From Prochlorococcus sp. AG-402-O21 (GTDB lineage: Bacteria; Cyanobacteriota; Cyanobacteriia; PCC-6307; Cyanobiaceae): a DNA stretch of 64,000 bases. A program made the translations under genes and the position numbers. Under the pieces are notes generated by a model, which saw nothing but the letters and a program-made list of their open reading frames with translations, did no database searches and was not told the origin of the DNA. Shown piece by piece: positions 58,396-64,000 of this stretch (positions within the stretch are counted from its first letter, which is position 1; the number at the start of each line of letters is the position of its first letter). Location: assembly GCA_003216375.1 (NCBI GenBank), contig QCIZ01000003.1, positions 62,001 to 126,000 on the forward strand, read 5' to 3'.

Positions 58396-59982
58396 ATGAC
58401 GAAAGTTCTTGTTTCTGATCCTATTGATCAAGCAGGTATAGATATTCTTACTCAGGTTGCTCAGGTTGACCAAAAAGTAGGTCTTTCGATAGATCAGTTA
58501 AAGAATATTATTTGCGATTATGACGGATTAATGATTCGTTCAGGAACTCAAGTCACTTCAGATGTGATCGCTGAGGCTAAGAAATTAAGAATCATTGGTA
58601 GAGCTGGAGTTGGCGTTGATAATGTTGATGTACCAACTGCGACAAGAAAGGGTGTATTAGTTGTTAATTCGCCAGGCGGAAACACGATTGCAGCAGCAGA
58701 GCATGCATTAGCAATGATTCTTGCATTATCTAGAAATATTCCTCAAGCACATGCAAGTATGTTTTCTGGAGGCTGGGATCGCAAGAAATATGTAGGAAAT
58801 GAGCTTTATAAGAAAACTTTAGGAGTCGTTGGACTTGGCAAGATTGGATCTCATGTGGCCAAAGTTGCAAATGCAATGGGTATGGAAGTTATTGGATTTG
58901 ATCCTTTCGTTTCTACTGAAAGAGCGCAGCAAATGCAGGTTGTATTAAGTGATATTGAAGAGTTGTTCAAAAAATCCGATTATGTAACCCTTCATCTTCC
59001 AAGGACACCTGAGACAGAGAATTTAGTTGATATGGATCTTTTAAGAAAAATGAAACCAACTGCAAGATTGGTCAATTGTGCAAGAGGTGGAATTATAAAT
59101 GAAAATGATTTAGCTCATGCATTAGAAGAAAATGTTATTCAAGGTGCTGCTATCGATGTATATGCAAAAGAACCTTTAGATGAGAAGTCCCCTTTACGAG
59201 CTGTAAAAAAAGGCTTAGTACTTACTCCACATCTAGGTGCTTCAACTGTTGAGGCACAACAAAATGTAGCTATAGATGTTGCAGAACAAATTAGAGATGT
59301 TCTTTTAGGTTTACCTGCACGCAGTGCCGTAAATATTCCAGGTCTTAGCGCAGAGATAATGGATAGTCTTAAACCACATTTAAAACTTGCGGAGACATTA
59401 GGATTACTAGTTAGTCAAATTTCGGGGGGACAGATTCAAAAATTAGAAGTACGTTTGCAAGGAGAATTCGCTCAACATCCTTCTCAACCTCTAGTTATTG
59501 CAACTTTGAAGGGATTACTCACTAGTGCATTGGGAGACAAAATTAATTATGTAAACGCTTCATTGGAAGCGAAAGGACGTGGTATTGATGTTGTCGAAAT
59601 TAAGGATGAGTTGAGCCCAGAGTTTGCCCGAGGGTCCTTGCAGTTGGATAGTTTTAGCGACAAAGGTGGACATAGTGTCTCTGGGACTATTTTTGGTGAT
59701 GGTGATCTTGGTATTACAAGTATTGATGAATATCCGATAAATTTTGTGCCAAGTAGACATATGCTTTTTACCAGGCATAGAGATATGCCTGGAATTATTG
59801 GTCAGATAGGTTCACTTCTCGGAAAACACAATGTAAATATTGCATCAATGCAAGTAGGAAGAAGGATTGTTAGAGGTGAGGCAGTTATGGTCTTAAGTAT
59901 CGATGATCCTATCCCATCTGAGTTGTTGGGCTTAATTCTTTCAATGAAAGGAATTAACGAAGCTCATTCTGTAACTTTATAA
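58396..59982 (+). CDS. serA: D-3-phosphoglycerate dehydrogenase
   Basis: A 528-residue type-1 enzyme that starts serine synthesis. The Rossmann motif VVGLGKIGSHVAKVANAM and catalytic region LVNCARGGIINENDL and TPHLGASTVEAQ are clear. A C-terminal intervening domain plus ACT domain (RDMPGIIGQIGSLLGKHNVNIASMQVGR) is present for serine feedback. prmA begins one base after its stop. Confidence 0.97.
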   Translation: MTKVLVSDPIDQAGIDILTQVAQVDQKVGLSIDQLKNIICDYDGLMIRSGTQVTSDVIAEAKKLRIIGRAGVGVDNVDVPTATRKGVLVVNSPGGNTIAAAEHALAMILALSRNIPQAHASMFSGGWDRKKYVGNELYKKTLGVVGLGKIGSHVAKVANAMGMEVIGFDPFVSTERAQQMQVVLSDIEELFKKSDYVTLHLPRTPETENLVDMDLLRKMKPTARLVNCARGGIINENDLAHALEENVIQGAAIDVYAKEPLDEKSPLRAVKKGLVLTPHLGASTVEAQQNVAIDVAEQIRDVLLGLPARSAVNIPGLSAEIMDSLKPHLKLAETLGLLVSQISGGQIQKLEVRLQGEFAQHPSQPLVIATLKGLLTSALGDKINYVNASLEAKGRGIDVVEIKDELSPEFARGSLQLDSFSDKGGHSVSGTIFGDGDLGITSIDEYPINFVPSRHMLFTRHRDMPGIIGQIGSLLGKHNVNIASMQVGRRIVRGEAVMVLSIDDPIPSELLGLILSMKGINEAHSVTL

Positions 59983-59983
59983 A

Positions 59984-61256
<1,273 letters not shown>

Positions 61257-61365
61257 TATTAATTTTTTTGCCAGATTTTTATCGTTTTGCTTGCCAAGTA
61301 TCTATTTCCTCGCCAACCTCTTATTTATGTGCTCATGGGCGCAAATAAAATTATTTAGTGATTAA

Positions 61366-61755
61366 TTGATCTCAGAAGTTTTACCAACCGACAAAGTTCA
61401 AGATCTTTTAGATCATGGTTCTATTCACTCAAGTATCGGAGGTCAATTTAGTTTTAGGGTTTTAGGCCCATGTTGTCGCCTTTATGACCGTGAGGAATTA
61501 CCTTGGCCTTGTTGCAGACTCTCATGGCGAAGTAAGGAACCTAGTTGGAGAAGAATTGGGAAAAGATTGGTTGCTGATATTTCTGCACAAAAATGCCCAT
61601 CATATTCAGTTGAGATTATCCAACCAGGCGTCAAACCTACAAAAACAATTTTGACGTTTTTTTCTCGTCGTTTAGACACGAATATTCAGGAATGGTGGTA
61701 TAGCAAACATCCACGTTCTAGAGATAGTTCAAATATTGCGCCTCAAGCTGCATGA
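61366..61755 (+). CDS. Conserved hypothetical protein with paired cysteines
   Basis: A 129-residue soluble protein with a TTG start. It has two adjacent CC pairs in GPCCRLYDREELPWPCCRLSW and a basic centre (RSKEPSWRRIGKRLVAD), followed by VEIIQPGVKPTKTILTFFSRR. No enzyme family recognised; the paired cysteines suggest a metal or redox site. It is 109 bp downstream of ferredoxin. Confidence 0.65.
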   Translation: MISEVLPTDKVQDLLDHGSIHSSIGGQFSFRVLGPCCRLYDREELPWPCCRLSWRSKEPSWRRIGKRLVADISAQKCPSYSVEIIQPGVKPTKTILTFFSRRLDTNIQEWWYSKHPRSRDSSNIAPQAA

Positions 61756-61880
61756 ATTTCAGAAAATTAAAAATTAATTTTGGATTTAAAGTGATGAAGA
61801 TATGAAGCATTTCAGGCATAAGTTCATACCATTTTTCAAATTTGAAGGATAATTGTAAGTAATTAAATTTCAACACAGGG

Positions 61881-62072
61881 ATGAACTTCGACTATCACGC
61901 TGTTGCTTCTGCTGCTACTGCTGCAATTCCGTTGGCTGCTGGAGCTGCGGGGGTTGGCTATTTTATATTGCGCCAAAAAGGCTTTGGCTTTGGCACCTCA
62001 CATTTGTTAGTTGGGTTGCCTATGTTTGCTGTTGGCGGAGCTGCAGCGGCTTTCTTTCTTATCACAAAGTGA
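61881..62072 (+). CDS. Small conserved two-span membrane protein
   Basis: A 63-residue hydrophobic protein: AATAAIPLAAGAAGVGYFIL and SHLLVGLPMFAVGGAAAAFFLI are two membrane helices separated by a basic loop (RQKGFGFGT). The Ala/Gly-rich helices and short length resemble small photosynthetic membrane proteins, but no family is assigned. Confidence 0.65.
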   Translation: MNFDYHAVASAATAAIPLAAGAAGVGYFILRQKGFGFGTSHLLVGLPMFAVGGAAAAFFLITK

Positions 62073-62083
62073 TATAGGTCAGA

Positions 62084-62135
62084 AATTAACCAATAAGAAA
62101 GGGGGGCATTGGCCCCCCTTTCTTATTGGTTAATT
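62084..62135. terminator. 24-bp perfect inverted repeat (bidirectional terminator)
   Basis: AATTAACCAATAAGAAAGGG plus GGGC (62084-62107) pairs exactly with its inverse at 62112-62135 around an ATTG loop. The stem lies between two convergent genes, 12 bp after the small membrane gene and 17 bp before the pentapeptide gene stop. AT-rich sequence on both outer sides gives U-tract-like ends in both directions. The arm is much longer than a typical terminator. Confidence 0.8.
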
Positions 62136-62151
62136 AAATCTTTTGTTGAAT

Positions 62152-62700
62152 TTAAGTACCTGGGTTGAAACCTTGACCTTTGGTCGCAGGTACATATCCA
62201 GCAGCTGTTGTGCTACAACCAAGACTTTCGGCTGTGCTTCCAGTAGCTACTTTACATAGATTCTTTTGTTGACTTCTATCTAATACAGCATCAGTAAAGT
62301 CAGCGCCATCAATGGTTACACCATCAAAAACACTCTTAAGTAATTCTGCACCAGTTAGCTTTACATTTGTGAGGTTCGCATTATCAAACCTTGTTGCATA
62401 GGCAATGACATTGGTCATGTTTGCGCCCGTTAGATCAGAGTCCTTCAAAGTTGAGACACTGAAATAAGCCCCAGTGAAATTCGCCCCACCAAGATCTTTT
62501 CCTGATAAGTCGTATTTTACATACTCTGTATTTTGTAAGTCCTTACCAGCCAAGCTTGTATCTAAGCTCTCAACTGAAGAAGGATCGCTGGGATACAGGG
62601 CACTTACAGAAAGAGGACTAATAATGAGACTTACAAGCACAGGTATCAAGACAAATAGTCTTGTAAGAGACCGTTTAAGGGAAGAAATAAGAGAATCCAT
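62152..62700 (-). CDS. Pentapeptide-repeat protein, exported
   Basis: A 182-residue protein from the ATG at 62700 (the frame also has a TTG at 62715). A hydrophobic signal sequence (LTRLFVLIPVLVSLIISPLSV) precedes pentapeptide repeats of the A(N/D)LXX type: LSGKDLGGANFTGAYF, LKDSDLTGANMTNVIAYATRFDNANL. Two cysteines lie near the C-terminus (NLCKVATG, GCSTTA). It is likely lumenal or periplasmic. Function unknown. Confidence 0.88.
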   Translation of the reverse strand: MDSLISSLKRSLTRLFVLIPVLVSLIISPLSVSALYPSDPSSVESLDTSLAGKDLQNTEYVKYDLSGKDLGGANFTGAYFSVSTLKDSDLTGANMTNVIAYATRFDNANLTNVKLTGAELLKSVFDGVTIDGADFTDAVLDRSQQKNLCKVATGSTAESLGCSTTAAGYVPATKGQGFNPGT

Positions 62701-62774
62701 TAATAACGCCAGCAATTAAAGAAGCACCAAACTCGACTATTGTTTCATGTAGAGGCATTTCATAGGCAAAGGGA

Positions 62775-63737
62775 TCACGAACTGTTGCAGTTGCGGCTCT
62801 TATTTACATCAATCTGAAGAAAGTCTTTTGCTAACTGGGTATTTGGAAAAATTGCTTTTGCTTCATTAAGCAAATCATTAGGACATGTTTGATTCCCAGG
62901 GGTATATCTCGGGCTCAAATGAGTCAGAATTAGTTGATTGACATTTGCTTTTGCAGCAATTTCAGCCGCCATTGTGGCGGTTGAATGACCACGTTGATAA
63001 GCCATCTCGGTTTCTTTAAATGCATATGTAGCTTCATGAATTAATAGATCAGCTTCTCTTGAAATTTCAATTGCGGATTCTGTATAAACAGTATCTGTGC
63101 AGTAAACAATGCTTACCCCAGGCCTAGGAGGTCCGCAGAATTCTTTCCCAGAAAAAATTCGTCCATCATCTAAGCGCACTTCCTCTCCTCTTTGGAGTGC
63201 AGCATATACAGGGCCAGGAGGTATTTTTTGTGATTTTGCTTTGTCTATGTCGAATCTGCCAGGTCTGGATTTCTGATTCACTCTGTATGCAAAAGATGGG
63301 ATTCGATGCTTTAGCGGAGCAGTTTTGACTTCTAAATCGGAATCTTTAAACAAAATTTCTTGATTAATAGCAGCATTTTCGACCTTATGGAATTTTAGAG
63401 AGTAAGCCAATCTGCTAGAACTGTTATATAAACAAGAATCAATAAAGTTTTTAAGAGGAGCTGGCCCGAATAACTCAATTCCAGAACTGCTCCCTGCTAA
63501 TCCAATACTTGCTAGAAGCCCAGGCAAACCATAAATATGATCCCCATGCATATGAGTAATAAATATTTTTTTTATTTGAGATAATTTAAGATTGCTTCTG
63601 ATGAACTGATGCTGGGTACCCTCGCCACAATCAAACAACCACAAATCAGATCTTTGTGGAGGCTTTAGTACCATCGCTGATACGTTCCTATTAAGAGTTG
63701 GAACTCCTGAGCTTGTTCCTAGAAAAGTGACTTGCAA
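62775..63737 (-). CDS. rnz: Ribonuclease Z
   Basis: A 320-residue beta-lactamase-fold nuclease that trims the 3' end of tRNA precursors. The metal motif [14 protein letters not shown] is present, along with [10 protein letters not shown] and the C-terminal [30 protein letters not shown] is the typical start. This matches the need to make mature tRNA 3' ends, since the tRNA-Val gene here has no encoded CCA. Confidence 0.96.
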   Translation of the reverse strand: MQVTFLGTSSGVPTLNRNVSAMVLKPPQRSDLWLFDCGEGTQHQFIRSNLKLSQIKKIFITHMHGDHIYGLPGLLASIGLAGSSSGIELFGPAPLKNFIDSCLYNSSSRLAYSLKFHKVENAAINQEILFKDSDLEVKTAPLKHRIPSFAYRVNQKSRPGRFDIDKAKSQKIPPGPVYAALQRGEEVRLDDGRIFSGKEFCGPPRPGVSIVYCTDTVYTESAIEISREADLLIHEATYAFKETEMAYQRGHSTATMAAEIAAKANVNQLILTHLSPRYTPGNQTCPNDLLNEAKAIFPNTQLAKDFLQIDVNKSRNCNSS

Positions 63738-63748
63738 GTTTTCCCCTT

Positions 63749-64000
63749 TTAAGACATGGTGACATTCATAGCTTTGACCACTGGTGGATCTTCTTTCTTA
63801 TAGGCAAAATTAGTACCTATATCCAATTTTATTGTGAGCGCATCACCTACAAGAAAATCTGGATGGGCAATCATCTTTATAGCTATATTTTTCATCTCTC
63901 CATTAAAGGTAATTGCTGGCAAAGAGCCAGTAATACGTGTCTTAATTGGTGAAGAAAATAAGGCAAGATTTAGAGCAGATGGCTCCAAATCTATTTTTGT
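63749..64000 (-). CDS. Partial hypothetical protein, cut by the window end
   Basis: The frame is open to the window edge: codons before the possible TTG at 63988 read T-K-I-D with no stop, so the 5' part of the gene probably lies outside. The visible 83 residues are beta-rich ([40 protein letters not shown]) and lack any recognised motif. It ends 11 bp before the rnz start on the same strand. Confidence 0.6.
   Translation of the reverse strand, partial: TKIDLEPSALNLALFSSPIKTRITGSLPAITFNGEMKNIAIKMIAHPDFLVGDALTIKLDIGTNFAYKKEDPPVVKAMNVTMS

Overview
The window looks like a piece of a marine Prochlorococcus chromosome. It is AT-rich with short intergenic gaps. It carries cyanobacterial gene orders (an atp1-a-c-b'-b-delta-alpha-gamma ATP synthase operon with beta-epsilon elsewhere, glnB, a Ycf65/PSRP-3 ribosomal protein gene, Ccs1/CcdA cytochrome c assembly, a PSII-type S4-domain protein) and several high-light-inducible (Hli) genes. 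The many tiny membrane-protein genes and multiple hli genes suggest a low-light-adapted, NATL-like lineage; that placement is inference. No rRNA operon, CRISPR array, transposase or prophage was seen.

Layout. 0-8.6 kb: fumC and purB, a TlyA rRNA methylase, glnB (PII) with a small upstream partner, queF, then ccs1-ccdA-ftsW. 8.6-16.2 kb: the large ATP synthase operon followed by a DUF3326 gene. 16.2-20.8 kb: a tightly overlapping minus-strand operon CNNM/CBS protein - GTPase - nadD - nadE. 20.9-32.4 kb: pepP, ycf65, atpD-atpC, groESL, gpmI-secG, pyrR, an Hsp70-like gene, rpoZ and a DUF1818 gene. 32.4-38.7 kb: small hypothetical genes, an EVE-domain protein, a nucleoside-deoxyribosyltransferase-like protein and a four-gene amino-acid ABC transporter. 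39-54.7 kb: an accessory-like stretch of very small, mostly membrane or secreted proteins, an ABC-F ATPase, five hli genes in two clusters, an OsmC protein, DoxX, a GAF protein and a DMT exporter. 54.7-64 kb: housekeeping again (murD, tRNA-Val, S4 protein, serA, prmA, ferredoxin, a pentapeptide-repeat protein, rnz), ending in a gene cut by the window edge.

The most notable signal is a pair of related, widely separated elements (about 34.22-34.46 kb and 42.80-43.00 kb). Each has a GTA-N8-TAC sequence (NtcA-type consensus), a leader with 19 of 21 identical bases at its core and a conserved CTCAA/TTGAG hairpin, a Shine-Dalgarno sequence inside the leader, and a 33-codon ORF. The two peptides are homologous; one probably starts at an AUU codon. 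The architecture resembles the cyanobacterial Downstream-peptide (glutamine-II) RNA class, but that identity was not tested. A GTA-N8-TAC site also lies upstream of the small gene preceding glnB, so nitrogen control could link these loci. Other structure of interest: a three-gene hli operon in which each protein departs from the ExxNxR chlorophyll-binding motif at one position, two alternative hairpins in the leader of that operon, a two-hli overlap that could couple or frameshift, inverted DnaA-box-like sequences at 32.45 kb, and a 24-bp perfect inverted repeat acting as a convergent terminator at 62.1 kb.
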